Shown here in pieces: positions 25,479-34,038 of a stretch of DNA of 64,000 bases. How positions within the stretch are numbered: position 1 is the stretch's first letter; each line of letters opens with the position of its first letter. The notes beneath the pieces are model-generated. The model did not search any database. It saw only the letters and a program-made list of their open reading frames with translations, and had not been told where the DNA came from. The position numbers were made by a program, and so were the translations under genes. This DNA comes from Roseovarius aestuariivivens (lineage in GTDB: Bacteria > Pseudomonadota > Alphaproteobacteria > Rhodobacterales > Rhodobacteraceae): contig NZ_SJEY01000007.1 in assembly GCF_004761875.1 (NCBI RefSeq), forward strand, positions 186,001 through 250,000, in the 5' to 3' direction.

Positions 25479-26429
25479 ATGAACTGGATCACCAATTACG
25501 TGCGTCCGCGCATCAACTCGATCTTCTCGCGCCGCGAGATCCCCGAGAACCTGTGGTCCAAATGCGATGAGTGCGGCACGATGCTGTTTCATCGCGAACT
25601 CACCGACAATCTCAATGTGTGCACCTCCTGCGGGCATCACATGGCGATTACGCCCCGCGCACGCTTTTCCGCGCTCTTCGATGGCGGCGCCTTCGCCGAG
25701 ATCGAGGTCCCCGCGCCCAATCTCGATCCGCTGCATTTCCGCGATCAGAAGAAATATCCCGACCGGATGAAAGCCGCGCAAAAGGCGACGGGAGAGAAAG
25801 AAGCCATGCTCGTGGCCACCGGCGACATCGGGCGCACGCCCATCGTCGCCGCCGCGCAGGATTTCTCGTTCATGGGCGGCTCCATGGGCATGTATGTGGG
25901 CAACGCCATCATCAAGGCCGCCGAAGAGGCCGTGCATCTCAAACGCCCGCTCATCCTCTTCTCCGCTGCCGGCGGCGCGCGCATGCAGGAAGGCATCCTG
26001 AGCCTCATGCAAATGCCCCGCACCACCGTCGCGGTGCAGATGCTGAAAGAGGCGGGCCTGCCCTATATCGTCGTGCTGACCCACCCGACCACCGGGGGCG
26101 TGACAGCCTCTTACGCAATGCTGGGCGACGTTCATATCGCAGAACCGAACGCGCTCATCTGCTTTGCCGGCCCGCGCGTGATCGAACAGACGATCCGCGA
26201 AAAACTGCCCGACGGGTTCCAGCGCGCCGAATACCTGCTCGACCACGGCATGCTCGACAGGGTGACGCCGCGCGCCCGGATGCGCGACGAGCTGATCGGA
26301 ATCACCCGGATGCTGCTGGGCCTGCCCCCCGCCGTGATGGGCGACCTGCCGCCGCCCGACCCGTCCCGCGCCGCACCCGCGCCGCTGGAACCGGACCCGG
26401 CCGCGCCGAAGGCCCCCGACGAGGCATGA
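25479..26429 (+). CDS. accD: Acetyl-CoA carboxylase carboxyltransferase subunit beta
   Basis: A 316-residue AccD subunit that, with AccA, transfers carboxyl from biotin to acetyl-CoA in the first step of fatty-acid synthesis. The N-terminal zinc ribbon is complete, with Cys29, Cys32, Cys48 and Cys51. The crotonase-like carboxyltransferase core shows [57 protein letters not shown], and [17 protein letters not shown] Pro/Ala-rich tail of about 25 residues follows the core. The ATG at 25479 gives the conserved [12 protein letters not shown]. It overlaps a small membrane-protein gene by 4 bases, which in turn overlaps folC. The accD-folC linkage is common in proteobacteria. Confidence 0.97.
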   Translation: MNWITNYVRPRINSIFSRREIPENLWSKCDECGTMLFHRELTDNLNVCTSCGHHMAITPRARFSALFDGGAFAEIEVPAPNLDPLHFRDQKKYPDRMKAAQKATGEKEAMLVATGDIGRTPIVAAAQDFSFMGGSMGMYVGNAIIKAAEEAVHLKRPLILFSAAGGARMQEGILSLMQMPRTTVAVQMLKEAGLPYIVVLTHPTTGGVTASYAMLGDVHIAEPNALICFAGPRVIEQTIREKLPDGFQRAEYLLDHGMLDRVTPRARMRDELIGITRMLLGLPPAVMGDLPPPDPSRAAPAPLEPDPAAPKAPDEA

Positions 26430-26809
26430 CCGCCGCCCTTGCCGGGGCGGCCAGCGGGTTTGCCATTACGCTCACAATGTATCTCTGCGGCCTCTTGCGC
26501 GACCGCTCCGGACTGGCGGTCCTGGTGGCCGCCATCGCCTTCTTCTACCCGGTTTTCGCGGTCGATCACGGCGGTCTGTTCCTGCACGGGGCAATCTTCG
26601 CCACCTTCGCCGCCGCCGCGATCTGGGCCTATCACCGCAGCACCCTCGCGCTGGCGCTGGTTCTCGGCGCGCATGGCCTCCTCGACCTTGCCCTCGGCCT
26701 GACCGGCCATCCCGGCCCCGGCTGGTGGCCGCATTTCTGCGGCGCGCTCGATCTCGCCGCCGCCGCTCTCGTCTGTCTGCTCGTGCGTCTCGAAAGGATC
26801 CCCGCATGA
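26426..26809 (+). CDS. Small integral membrane protein of unknown function
   Basis: A 127-residue hydrophobic protein with about four predicted membrane segments (near 5-22, 28-45, 52-70 and 100-120) and few charged residues. I do not recognise a named family; hypothetical membrane proteins of this kind occur between accD and folC in related genomes. The gene is supported by position: its ATG overlaps the accD stop (ATGA at 26426-26429) and its stop overlaps the folC ATG (26806-26809), so all three are translationally coupled. It has no signal peptide separate from the first segment and no catalytic-looking motif. A conserved DHGG and a [16 protein letters not shown] stretch might be functional loops. 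Confidence 0.8.
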   Translation: MTAALAGAASGFAITLTMYLCGLLRDRSGLAVLVAAIAFFYPVFAVDHGGLFLHGAIFATFAAAAIWAYHRSTLALALVLGAHGLLDLALGLTGHPGPGWWPHFCGALDLAAAALVCLLVRLERIPA

Positions 26810-28086
26810 CCGCGCCCGCCCAAGGCTCCGATGTCATCCTCGACCGGATGATGGCGCTCCACCCCAAGATCATCGACCTCACGCTCGACCGGGTCTGGCG
26901 CCTGCTCAAGGCGTTGGATAATCCCCAGGATCGGCTGCCGCCGGTCATTCACATTGCGGGCACCAACGGCAAGGGCTCGACCCAGGCGATGATCCGCGCC
27001 GGCATCGAGGGGGCGGGCCTGACCGCCCATGCCTATACCTCGCCGCATCTCGCGCGATTCCACGAACGCATCCGCCTCGCGGGAGAGCTGATTTCCGAGC
27101 CAGACCTGACGGCGGTGCTTGACGAGTGCTACGCCGCCAATGGCGACGCATCCATCACCTATTTCGAAATCACCACCTGCGCCGCAATCCTCGCCATGAG
27201 CCGCGTTCCGGCGGATTACACGCTGCTCGAGGTCGGGCTTGGCGGGCGGCTCGATGCCACGAACGTGATCGTACGCCCCGCACTTACGCTCATCACGCCG
27301 GTCTCGATGGACCACGAGCAGTATCTCGGCGACACGCTGGCCAAGATCGCGGGCGAAAAGGCCGGGATCCTCAAGCGCGGCGTGCCCTGCGTGGTCGGCC
27401 CGCAGGCGGACGACGCGATGGACGTGATCGAGACCCGCGCCACAGCCCTCGGCGCGACGCTTCTGGCCGACGGACAGCACTGGCACGCGAACGAAGAGCG
27501 CGGGCGGCTGGTCTTTCAGGACGAAACCGGGCTCCGCGACCTGCCCCTGCCCAACCTGCCCGGCGCCCACCAGATCGAGAACGCGGGCGCCGCCCTCATG
27601 GCGCTGCGTCACCTCGGGCTGGGCGATGCCGCGCTCGAGGCCGCCGTGACCCGCGCCCACTGGCCCGCACGGATGCAGCGCCTGCGCACGGGTCCGCTGG
27701 TCGAGGCCGCGCCCGAAGCCGAGATCTGGCTCGACGGCGGGCATAACGCCGCCGCCGGAGAAGCGCTGGCGCGGCATCTCGTAAACCTGCCGCCACGGCC
27801 CATGCATCTCGTCTGCGGGATGCTCAACACCAAGGATATCGGCGGCTACCTGCGTCCTCTGGCCGGGGTCGCGCAAAGCCTGACTGCGCTTTCCATTCCC
27901 GGCGAGGCGAACACCCTGCCCGCGGATGAGACCGCCGCCGCCGCCGACAAGGCCGGCCTGCCCGCCACCACCGCGCCCAGCGCCACCGAAGCGGTGCGCG
28001 CCATCGCGGCGACCGATCCCACCGCCCGCATCCTCATCTGCGGCTCGCTCTATCTGGCCGGGCATATCCTGCGCGAAAACGGCTGA
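26806..28086 (+). CDS. folC: Bifunctional folylpolyglutamate synthase / dihydrofolate synthase
   Basis: A 426-residue Mur-ligase-like enzyme that joins glutamate to dihydropteroate and adds further glutamates to folates. The ATP-binding loop is GTNGKGST at 52-59. YTSPHLARFHERIRLAGELIS carries the family motif after the P-loop. EVGLGGRLDATNVI and SMDHEQYLGDTLAKIAGEKAGILK hold the metal and carbamylated-Lys region. The C-terminal domain begins near WLDGGHNAAAGEAL, the typical DGAHN-like motif. Length is normal. It is third in a coupled set after accD and a small membrane protein. It converges on the epimerase-like gene with 25 bp between the stops. Confidence 0.96.
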   Translation: MTAPAQGSDVILDRMMALHPKIIDLTLDRVWRLLKALDNPQDRLPPVIHIAGTNGKGSTQAMIRAGIEGAGLTAHAYTSPHLARFHERIRLAGELISEPDLTAVLDECYAANGDASITYFEITTCAAILAMSRVPADYTLLEVGLGGRLDATNVIVRPALTLITPVSMDHEQYLGDTLAKIAGEKAGILKRGVPCVVGPQADDAMDVIETRATALGATLLADGQHWHANEERGRLVFQDETGLRDLPLPNLPGAHQIENAGAALMALRHLGLGDAALEAAVTRAHWPARMQRLRTGPLVEAAPEAEIWLDGGHNAAAGEALARHLVNLPPRPMHLVCGMLNTKDIGGYLRPLAGVAQSLTALSIPGEANTLPADETAAAADKAGLPATTAPSATEAVRAIAATDPTARILICGSLYLAGHILRENG

Positions 28087-28111
28087 GGGCCGGCACTTCT
28101 GTCGAGGACGG

Positions 28112-28990
28112 TCAGGCGGGCGCGCCCGGGTCTCCGCCGTCCTCTTCCGCCAGAAGCGCGCGCAAGCCGCTCCGGTAGTCGGGATAAAGCAGCTCTACGC
28201 CAAGCTCCTCGCGGATGCGGCGATTATCCACGCGTTTGGACTCCGCATAGAAACTGCGCGCCATCGGCGACATCTCGGCCTCCTCGAAATCCACTTCGGG
28301 CGGCAGCGGCAGACCCAGCAACTCGGCGGCATAGCCGATCACGTCCTGTGGCGGGGCGGGATCGTTGTCACAGACGTTATAGGCCGTGCCCGGATTGGGT
28401 GCCTTGATCGACGCCTCGAGCACCTGCGCGATATCCTCGACATGGATGCGGCTGAAGACCTGGCCCTTCTTGATGATGCGCCGCGCCGTACCCTGCCGGA
28501 CCTTCTCGAAGGGGCCGCGCCCGGGCCCATAGATGCCCGCCAGCCGGAAGATGTGCAGCGGCAGGCCCTCGACGGCCTGCCATTGCGCCTCGGCCTGCAC
28601 CCGCCGTTGACCGCGCTCGGTCGAGGGGGTCAGGGGCGCTTCCTCGGTCACCCATTCGCCGTCGTGATCGCCATAGACGCCCGTCGTCGACAAATATCCC
28701 GCCCATACGATGCGCAGTGCAATCTGGGAAATCTCCCGCCCCATCTCGCGCAGGACCGGGTCGCCGCCCTCGTCCGGCCCCGCCGAGATCAGCAGATGAT
28801 CGGCCTGCGCCAGCGCCTCCTCAAAATCGCCTTCGGGCCACAGGATCGGGATCACGCCCTCGTCCCGCAGCGCCTCGGCTTTGTCGGCCTTGCGCGTCGT
28901 GCCGTAGATCGTCCAGCCCTGCGGCAAAAGCCGCCGCGCCAGCGCGCGCGCCGAATAGCCGTGGCCGAAAGACAATAGCGTGCCGGTCAT
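28112..28990 (-). CDS. NAD(P)-binding SDR/epimerase-like protein (YeeZ-like)
   Basis: A 292-residue extended short-chain dehydrogenase/epimerase-like protein. The N-terminus reads LLSFGHGYSARALARRLL, a G-x-G-x-x-(A) variant of the nucleotide-binding loop. STTGVYGDHDGEWVTE and FRLAGIYGPGRGPFEKVRQG match the YeeZ-like group. The classical active-site YxxxK is not clearly present: after the TTGVYG stretch the expected Tyr-Lys pair is replaced by RRVQAEAQW. Activity as an epimerase is therefore doubtful. The last 15 residues are an acidic Gly/Pro tail. It is followed 27 bp upstream in the genome by the VOC-family gene on the same strand, which may be in the same transcript. Confidence 0.82.
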   Translation of the reverse strand: MTGTLLSFGHGYSARALARRLLPQGWTIYGTTRKADKAEALRDEGVIPILWPEGDFEEALAQADHLLISAGPDEGGDPVLREMGREISQIALRIVWAGYLSTTGVYGDHDGEWVTEEAPLTPSTERGQRRVQAEAQWQAVEGLPLHIFRLAGIYGPGRGPFEKVRQGTARRIIKKGQVFSRIHVEDIAQVLEASIKAPNPGTAYNVCDNDPAPPQDVIGYAAELLGLPLPPEVDFEEAEMSPMARSFYAESKRVDNRRIREELGVELLYPDYRSGLRALLAEEDGGDPGAPA

Positions 28991-29017
28991 GTGGGATCCC
29001 CCTGAGGCTTCAGGCTC

Positions 29018-29446
29018 TCATGTAACATCCAGAGGCCGGGACGCCACCCAAGCATAGCCGTTTTCGCACAGGATATAGACCTCGCGCAGCCCATGCGGCT
29101 TGTCGGTGGGCGGCTGCAGGATATGCGCCCCCGCCGCCTCGGCCCGCGCGGCCGCCGCGTCGGGGTCGGTGTCAAACAGCCGGATCTCGGCCCCGGCGCC
29201 GCGCGCGCCCGCCTCGGGCAGCAGTCCAAGAAGCGGGTTGGCGGCATAGGTCGCATCGGCATGGATCTGCAGCACCGCATCGCCATAGGTCAGGATCGCG
29301 AAATCCCGGCTCACCCGATGGCCCCGCATGCCGAACACCGCTTCGAGGAAGGCCACCTCCGCCAACACGTCGCGCACCAGAAGGTTCAGCCCCACGCCCC
29401 GCAGCGACGCACCGAACGCTCCCGCACTGACCGTTTCGAAATCCAT
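29018..29446 (-). CDS. VOC-family (glyoxalase/dioxygenase fold) protein
   Basis: A 142-residue vicinal-oxygen-chelate fold protein. The frame is open 55 codons upstream of 29446, but that part overlaps the AMP nucleosidase start and is not family-like. The ATG at 29446 gives MDFETVSAGAFGASLRGVGLNLLVRDVLAEVAFLEAVFGM, typical of a glyoxalase-like N-terminus. DFAILTYGDAVLQIHAD and LREVYILCENGYAWVASRP are the other strands. His and Glu positions that bind metal in glyoxalases are partly present (H residues in QIHAD; Glu in REVYI), but no substrate can be assigned. It lies upstream of the epimerase-like gene on the same strand and is divergent from the AMP nucleosidase. Confidence 0.8.
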   Translation of the reverse strand: MDFETVSAGAFGASLRGVGLNLLVRDVLAEVAFLEAVFGMRGHRVSRDFAILTYGDAVLQIHADATYAANPLLGLLPEAGARGAGAEIRLFDTDPDAAAARAEAAGAHILQPPTDKPHGLREVYILCENGYAWVASRPLDVT

Positions 29447-29543
29447 CGCCCGTCCTTTCGCCGTCCGACACGGATCAGCTTGAACAGCGCCCGCCGGGCG
29501 TGTCAACGTGGCCACGAGCAGTCGATTGTACCGGATACAGCCC

Positions 29544-31028
29544 ATGGCGACGGATCCCGCCGAAACCAGCTTCAGAACCCCCGCCCTGCCCGGGCCCGAG
29601 GCGTTTTCCACGCCCCACAGCGCGGTGCAGCGCCTGATCGACCTTTACGACACCGCCACCGGCTGGCTCTGCGAAGAGTTCCTGTCGGCCATGGGGCCCG
29701 CCGGGCCGCGCGGCCGCGCCCGCGCCTTCTATCCCGAAATCCGGATCACCACGTCGAGCTACGCCAAGATCGACAGTCGCCTGAGCTTCGGCCACCTTGC
29801 CGAACCGGGCACCTATGCGGCCACGATCACCCGGCCCGCCCTCTTCCGGCACTATCTCGAACAGCAGATCGGCCTTCTGATGGACAATCACGAGGTTCCG
29901 GTCATCATCGGCCCGTCCGAGACGCCCATGCCGGTGCATTTCGCCGTCGCAACGCGCCCCGATCTCACGGTGCCGCAACAGGGCGCGGCGCGGTTCACTC
30001 TGCGCGATCATTTCGACGTGCCGGATCTTGCCACAACCAATGACGACATCGTAAACGGCACGCATGTCACCCTGCCGGGCGCGCCCGCGCCGCTGGCGCT
30101 TTTCTCGGCGCAGCGGGTGGATTACTCGCTCGCGCGGCTGGCGCATTACACCGACACCGACCCGGCCCATTTCCAGAATCACGTACTGTTCACCAACTAC
30201 CAGTTCTACATGGCCGAGTTCGAGGCCTATGCCCGCCGTGCGCTTGGCGATCCCGAAAGCGGCTATACCGCCTTCGTGGGCCCGGGCAACGCGGTCATCA
30301 CCGACGGCGACGCGCCTCTGACGCCGTCGCGAAAACAGCCGCAGATGCCCTCCTACCATCTCAAGCGCGCGAATGGCGCGGGCATCTCGCTGGTGAATAT
30401 CGGCGTGGGGCCGTCCAACGCCAAGACCGCGACCGATCACATCGCGGTGCTGCGCCCGCATGCGTGGATCATGGTCGGCCACTGCGCGGGGCTGCGCAAT
30501 TCGCAGTCTCTGGGAGATTTCGTCCTCGCCCATGCCTATCTGCGCGAGGACGGCGTGCTCGATTCCGACCTGCCCGCCTGGGTGCCGATCCCGGCCCTGG
30601 CCGAAATCCAGATCGCCCTGCAGGACGCCGTCGCGCAGGAAACCCAGTTGCGCGATTTCGAACTCAAGCGGATCATGCGCACCGGCACCGTCGCCAGTTT
30701 CGACAACCGCAACTGGGAATTGCGCGACCAGTCCGGCCCGGTCCAGCGGCTCAGCCAGTCGCGCGCCATCGCGCTCGACATGGAAAGTGCGACCATCGCC
30801 GCCAACGGCTTTCGCTTCCGGGTGCCCTACGGCACCTTGCTCTGCGTCTCGGACAAGCCGCTGCACGGCGAACTGAAGCTGCCGGGCATGGCCAGCGACT
30901 TCTACACGACACAGGTTTCGCGCCATCTTTTCATCGGGATTCGCGCGATGGAAACGCTGCGCGACATGCCTCTGGAACGGATCCACAGCCGGAAATTACG
31001 CAGTTTTGACGAAACCGCCTTTCTGTAA
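29544..31028 (+). CDS. amn: AMP nucleosidase
   Basis: A 494-residue AMP nucleosidase that splits AMP into adenine and ribose 5-phosphate, thus controlling adenylate pools. The N-terminal AMN-specific domain (about 20-180) contains FYPEIRITTSSYAKIDSRLSFGHL and FRHYLEQQIGLLMDNH. The C-terminal nucleoside-phosphorylase fold contains FTNYQFYMAEFEAYARRAL, IGVGPSNAKTATDHIAVLRPHAWIMVGHCAGLR, ALDMESATIAANGFRFRVPYGTLLCVSDKPLHGELKLPG, matching the enzyme throughout. An in-frame GTG at 29508 is possible, but the ATG at 29544 starts a normal-length protein. The gene is alone, divergent from the VOC gene, and followed after 129 bp by the HU gene. Confidence 0.95.
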   Translation: MATDPAETSFRTPALPGPEAFSTPHSAVQRLIDLYDTATGWLCEEFLSAMGPAGPRGRARAFYPEIRITTSSYAKIDSRLSFGHLAEPGTYAATITRPALFRHYLEQQIGLLMDNHEVPVIIGPSETPMPVHFAVATRPDLTVPQQGAARFTLRDHFDVPDLATTNDDIVNGTHVTLPGAPAPLALFSAQRVDYSLARLAHYTDTDPAHFQNHVLFTNYQFYMAEFEAYARRALGDPESGYTAFVGPGNAVITDGDAPLTPSRKQPQMPSYHLKRANGAGISLVNIGVGPSNAKTATDHIAVLRPHAWIMVGHCAGLRNSQSLGDFVLAHAYLREDGVLDSDLPAWVPIPALAEIQIALQDAVAQETQLRDFELKRIMRTGTVASFDNRNWELRDQSGPVQRLSQSRAIALDMESATIAANGFRFRVPYGTLLCVSDKPLHGELKLPGMASDFYTTQVSRHLFIGIRAMETLRDMPLERIHSRKLRSFDETAFL

Positions 31029-31157
31029 GTGGCAGAATCAGCGGGAAACCGGCAAAAATCCCTTATTTTGCTACACTATTTATTGTGTTTATCCACAAGA
31101 TGCAGTTAACTCCGCTTCACGAGGCCCTAGGAACGGGCAGTTGAAGGAGACCAGTCA

Positions 31158-31445
31158 ATGGCAAAACCGATGACCAAGACCCAGCTCGTGGCGGCTCTGG
31201 CCGAAGAAATGGGCAGCGACAAGAAGACCGCAAGCGGCGCGCTTGACGGCATCATCGACATCATCACCCGCGAAGTGTCGGGCGGCGGGGCCGTAACGCT
31301 TCCCGGCGTCGGCAAGATCTACTGCCGCGAGCGTCCGGCGCGCACCGTGCGCAACCCCGCGACCGGCGAGCAGATCCACAAGGACGCCGACAAGGTCGTG
31401 AAAATGACCATCGCCAAGGCTCTGAAGGACAGCGTGAACGGCTGA
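31158..31445 (+). CDS. HU family nucleoid DNA-binding protein
   Basis: A 95-residue HU/IHF-fold protein that bends and compacts DNA. The N-terminal helices are MTKTQLVAALAEEMGSDKKTASGALDGIIDIITREV. The beta-arm region is GGGAVTLPGVGKIYCRERPARTVRNPATGEQIHKDADKVVKMTIAKALKDSV. RNPATGE is the DNA-intercalating Pro motif. Its ribosome site GAAGGAGA lies 8 bases before the ATG. The 129-bp upstream region is AT-rich (31050-31100) and probably holds the promoter, but no spacing fits the consensus well. A hairpin follows the stop. An unusual Cys in the arm (IYCRERPA) is characteristic of some Rhodobacterales HU-like proteins, which makes strict HU versus HU-like naming uncertain. Confidence 0.92.
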   Translation: MAKPMTKTQLVAALAEEMGSDKKTASGALDGIIDIITREVSGGGAVTLPGVGKIYCRERPARTVRNPATGEQIHKDADKVVKMTIAKALKDSVNG

Positions 31446-31468
31446 TCTTGCCTTTACAGCGCCTTTTC

Positions 31469-31497
31469 GAAAGGGTCGCCCGCAAGGCGGCCCTTTC
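31469..31497 (+). terminator. Hairpin after the HU gene
   Basis: A 12-bp stem (31469-31480 with 31486-31497) with one G-T pair and a CGCAA loop follows the HU stop codon by 23 bases. The T residues are inside the descending arm (CCCTTTC) instead of after it, so termination may be partial. The ATG of the DMT transporter begins 18 bases later. Confidence 0.65.
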
Positions 31498-31515
31498 TGC
31501 ATCCGGAGACATCTC

Positions 31516-32391
31516 ATGGACATTCGCGCGATCCTCATGGGGCTGGCCTTCGCCGTCATGTGGTCCTCGGCCTTCACCTCGGCGCGCATCATCGTGGCCG
31601 CCGCGCCACCCGTCACGGCCTTGTCCCTGCGCTTTCTCATTTCCGGACTTCTGGGCGTGCTCCTCGCGCGCCTGCTCGGGCAAAGCTGGCGGCTGACCCG
31701 CGCCCAGTGGCGTGCCACCATCATCTTCGGATTGTGCCAGAACGCGCTCTATCTCGGCCTCAACTTCGTCGCCATGCAAACGATCGAGGCGTCGCTCGCC
31801 GCAATCATCGCCTCGACCATGCCGCTGCTCGTCGGCCTGGTCAGCTGGGCGGTCTTCGGCGAAAAGATCGGCAAGCTCGGCACGGCAGGTCTCGTCGCCG
31901 GCGTGATCGGCGTTGCGATCATCATGGGCTCGCGCCTGCAAGGGGGTGCGGATCTCTACGGCGTCGCGCTCTGCGTGGCGGGTGTCATCGCGCTCACCTT
32001 CGCCACGCTGTCGGTGCGCGGCGCCACGTCGGGGGGGAATTTCCTCATGATCGTCGGTCTGCAAATGCTCGTGGGCAGCGCGGTGCTCGGCACTGTCGGC
32101 CTGGCCACCGAAACGCTCGACATCGCATGGTCCTGGCAACTCGTCGCGGCCTTCGCCTATACCACGCTCATCCCCGGGCTTGCGGCCACGCTGGTGTGGT
32201 TCTGGCTGGTCAATCGCATCGGCGCGGTCAAAGCCGCGACCTTCCACTTCCTGAACCCCTTCCTGGGCGTCGTCATCGCGGCCCTGATCCTGGGCGAGGC
32301 GCTGCGGCTTTGGGATCTTGTCGGCGTCACGATCGTTACGGCGGCTATTCTCGCCGTGCAGCTTTCGCGCCAGGGCACCAGAACGCCCTGA
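31516..32391 (+). CDS. DMT superfamily (EamA) transporter
   Basis: A 291-residue integral membrane protein with ten predicted membrane segments in two EamA repeats, the drug/metabolite transporter architecture. The first repeat begins MDIRAILMGLAFAVMWSSAFTSARIIVAAAPPVTALSLRFLISG, and the second includes AFAYTTLIPGLAATLVWFWLVNRIGAVKAATFHFLNPFLGVVIAALILGEAL. DMT proteins export amino acids, nucleobases or other metabolites, but motifs do not reveal the cargo. The start at 31516 lies 18 bases after the HU-gene hairpin. A Roseobacter-type TGGC-AAATAC motif and a hairpin follow the stop, ahead of the converging aroC gene. A second unrelated DMT exporter is at 47858-48730. Confidence 0.9.
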   Translation: MDIRAILMGLAFAVMWSSAFTSARIIVAAAPPVTALSLRFLISGLLGVLLARLLGQSWRLTRAQWRATIIFGLCQNALYLGLNFVAMQTIEASLAAIIASTMPLLVGLVSWAVFGEKIGKLGTAGLVAGVIGVAIIMGSRLQGGADLYGVALCVAGVIALTFATLSVRGATSGGNFLMIVGLQMLVGSAVLGTVGLATETLDIAWSWQLVAAFAYTTLIPGLAATLVWFWLVNRIGAVKAATFHFLNPFLGVVIAALILGEALRLWDLVGVTIVTAAILAVQLSRQGTRTP

Positions 32392-32415
32392 TCTTCATCT
32401 GGCCGCAAATACCTC
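32392..32415 (+). repeat. Post-stop dispersed motif (TGGC-N-AAATAC), copy A
   Basis: The sequence following the DMT transporter stop contains CTGGCCGCAAATACCTC and resembles those at 36905-36923 and 47825-47843 when each is read on the coding strand. It starts one base after the TGA. Confidence 0.5.
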
Positions 32416-32423
32416 AGGGAGTT

Positions 32424-32442
32424 TGAGGGGCAGCGCCCCTCA
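32424..32442. terminator. Hairpin between convergent DMT transporter and aroC
   Basis: TGAGGGGC (32424-32431) pairs with GCCCCTCA (32435-32442) around an AGC loop, a perfect 8-bp stem. It is followed on the plus strand by a short A-run. It lies directly after the post-stop motif at 32392-32415 and before the aroC stop at 32481. Confidence 0.7.
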
Positions 32443-32480
32443 TTCCAAAAAAAACAGCGCGGCGCAGCCGCACCTCTGGC

Positions 32481-33584
32481 TCAGCCGATCACGCCGCGCG
32501 GCCCGTCGCCCACCTGCCCCCTGTGCAACAGGTAATGATCCAGGATCACGCAGGCCATCATCGCCTCGGCCACCGGCACCGCGCGAATGCCTACGCAGGG
32601 ATCGTGGCGGCCTTTCGTGATCACCTCGGTCGGGCTGCCATCCAGCCGGATCGACCGGCGCGGCGTCAGGATCGAGCTTGTCGGCTTCACTGCAAAGCGC
32701 ACGACGATATCCTGGCCGGTGGAAATCCCGCCCAGCACGCCACCGGCGTGGTTGCTGCTGTACTCGGGGCCAGCCTCACCCATGAAGATCTCGTCGGCGT
32801 TCTCGGTGCCCTTCAGACGGGCCGCCGCCATGCCTTCGCCGATCTCCACGCCTTTGACGGCGTTGATGCTCATCATCGCGGCGGCCAGATCGGTGTCGAG
32901 CTTTCCATAGACCGGCGCGCCCAGACCCGCCGGCGCGCCACGGCACACCACCTCGATCTCCGCGCCCACCGAATCGTGCGCCTTGCGGATGCCCTGCAGA
33001 TACTCGGCCCAGATCCCGACCGCCCCCGCGTCGGGCACCCAGAAATCGTTGCGCGCGATCTCGTCCCAGTCGAACGCGTCCCGGTCGATGGTCACATCGC
33101 CCATCCGCGTCATATAGCCCACGACCTCCAGCCCCGGCACCAGCGCCTTCAGCGCGGCACGCGCCAGGCCACCGGCGGCGACCCGCGCCGCCGTTTCTCG
33201 CGCCGAACTGCGCCCGCCGCCGCGATAATCCCTCACCCCGTATTTCTGGTGATAGGTGATATCGGCATGGCCGGGCCGGAAGGTCTGCGCGATCTCGCCA
33301 TAGTCGCGGCTGCGCTGATCGGTGTTCTCGATCATAAGCTGCACCGGCGTCCCGGTGGTCTGCCCCTCGAACACGCCCGACAGGATCTTGACCGCGTCGG
33401 CCTCCTGCCGCTGGGTGGTGTGCTTGTTCTGCCCGGGCCGCCGCTTGTCCAGGAATTGCTGCAGAAAGGCCTCGTCGACCGGCACGCCGGGCGGGCAGCC
33501 ATCCACCGTGGCCCCAAGCGCAGGTCCGTGGCTTTCACCCCATGTCGTGACGCGAAACAGATGTCCGAAGGTGTTGAGGCTCAT
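32481..33584 (-). CDS. aroC: Chorismate synthase
   Basis: A 367-residue chorismate synthase, the last enzyme of the shikimate pathway, which converts EPSP to chorismate using reduced FMN. Signatures are [33 protein letters not shown] at the N-terminus (signature 1), [18 protein letters not shown] in the middle, and [16 protein letters not shown] with [18 protein letters not shown] near the C-terminus. Length is normal for monofunctional bacterial enzymes. The gene is transcribed leftward and faces the DMT gene with a hairpin between the stops. Upstream is a 454-bp gene-free stretch with a candidate small RNA, so aroC is probably transcribed alone. Confidence 0.97.
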   Translation of the reverse strand: MSLNTFGHLFRVTTWGESHGPALGATVDGCPPGVPVDEAFLQQFLDKRRPGQNKHTTQRQEADAVKILSGVFEGQTTGTPVQLMIENTDQRSRDYGEIAQTFRPGHADITYHQKYGVRDYRGGGRSSARETAARVAAGGLARAALKALVPGLEVVGYMTRMGDVTIDRDAFDWDEIARNDFWVPDAGAVGIWAEYLQGIRKAHDSVGAEIEVVCRGAPAGLGAPVYGKLDTDLAAAMMSINAVKGVEIGEGMAAARLKGTENADEIFMGEAGPEYSSNHAGGVLGGISTGQDIVVRFAVKPTSSILTPRRSIRLDGSPTEVITKGRHDPCVGIRAVPVAEAMMACVILDHYLLHRGQVGDGPRGVIG

Positions 33585-33777
33585 GCGCGGCCGTCTCCCT
33601 GTTCTGTGCGCCTGATCTAGCCGCCCGCCGCCAGCGTCTCAAGCGATTTCCCCGCCGCACCCCGCAATGCAGGCGGACGGGCATCGGCCCGCCATGTCGC
33701 GACCGGCCCGGTAAAACTTTTTCCTGCGCGTTCCCAAGCCTCTGCGGGATTTTCCGGAAAAAACGAATCACCGGATA

Positions 33778-33806
33778 TTGACCGATTCGCAATGTTTCGC
33801 CTAAAT
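33778..33806 (+). promoter_or_regulatory. Promoter of the candidate small RNA
   Basis: TTGACC (33778-33783) and CTAAAT (33801-33806) are separated by exactly 17 bases, giving a near-consensus sigma-70 promoter. Transcription would start near 33813 and read rightward, against aroC and atpF. Confidence 0.6.
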
Positions 33807-33812
33807 GCTGTG

Positions 33813-33951
33813 TGACGGTTGACAACAGCACCTTTTGGCAAATTCGGCCCGGTGCGATCTCGGGAACACCGTGCCCGACACGCGCAGGGCTTTTTCGGAA
33901 CACGTGGCAGGACGGAATGAGGGGCCGGTTCAACGGCCCCCTTTCTTTTCT
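33813..33951 (+). ncRNA. Candidate small RNA (about 140 nt), family unrecognised
   Basis: A stand-alone rightward transcript is inferred from a good promoter (33778-33806) and a rho-independent terminator (33921-33951), with no credible reading frame between them. The body contains paired segments such as GCACC (33828-33832) with GGTGC (about 33854) and other GC-rich complementary blocks. I do not recognise it as 6S, tmRNA, SRP RNA or RNase P RNA. It is transcribed opposite to both flanking genes but does not overlap their coding sequences, so it could act in trans, or affect aroC or atp transcripts. Confidence 0.5.
33921..33951 (+). terminator. Intrinsic terminator of the candidate small RNA
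   Basis: GGGGCCG (33921-33927) and CGGCCCC (33934-33940) form a perfect 7-bp stem with a GTTCAA loop, followed by CTTTCTTTTCT. The T-rich tail is on the plus strand only, so it must serve a rightward transcript, and no plus-strand protein gene ends here. Confidence 0.75.
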
Positions 33952-33983
33952 GACGCCCGCAGACAACGGCCCGACGCAAAGAA

Positions 33984-34017
33984 AAAGCCCCGGATCGCGG
34001 CGGCAATCCGGGGCTTT
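33984..34017 (-). terminator. Intrinsic terminator of the F0 ATP synthase operon
   Basis: A 12-bp perfect stem (AAAGCCCCGGAT at 33984-33995 with ATCCGGGGCTTT at 34006-34017) closes a 10-base loop 21 bases beyond the atpF stop. Read leftward it is followed by TTTTTCTTT. On the plus strand it could also act as a second stop for the small-RNA candidate. Confidence 0.9.
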
Positions 34018-34038
34018 CCATGTGATCGAACGCTCAGT

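Larger units (their letters stand above)
33585..34038. other. 454-bp gene-free interval between aroC and atpF
   Basis: No plausible protein gene fits here; open frames are short and lack ribosome sites. The interval holds, left to right, the aroC upstream region (33585 to about 33770), a consensus-like rightward promoter (33778-33806), a transcript candidate ending at a T-rich terminator (33921-33951), and the leftward terminator of the ATP synthase operon (33984-34017). Confidence 0.7.
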
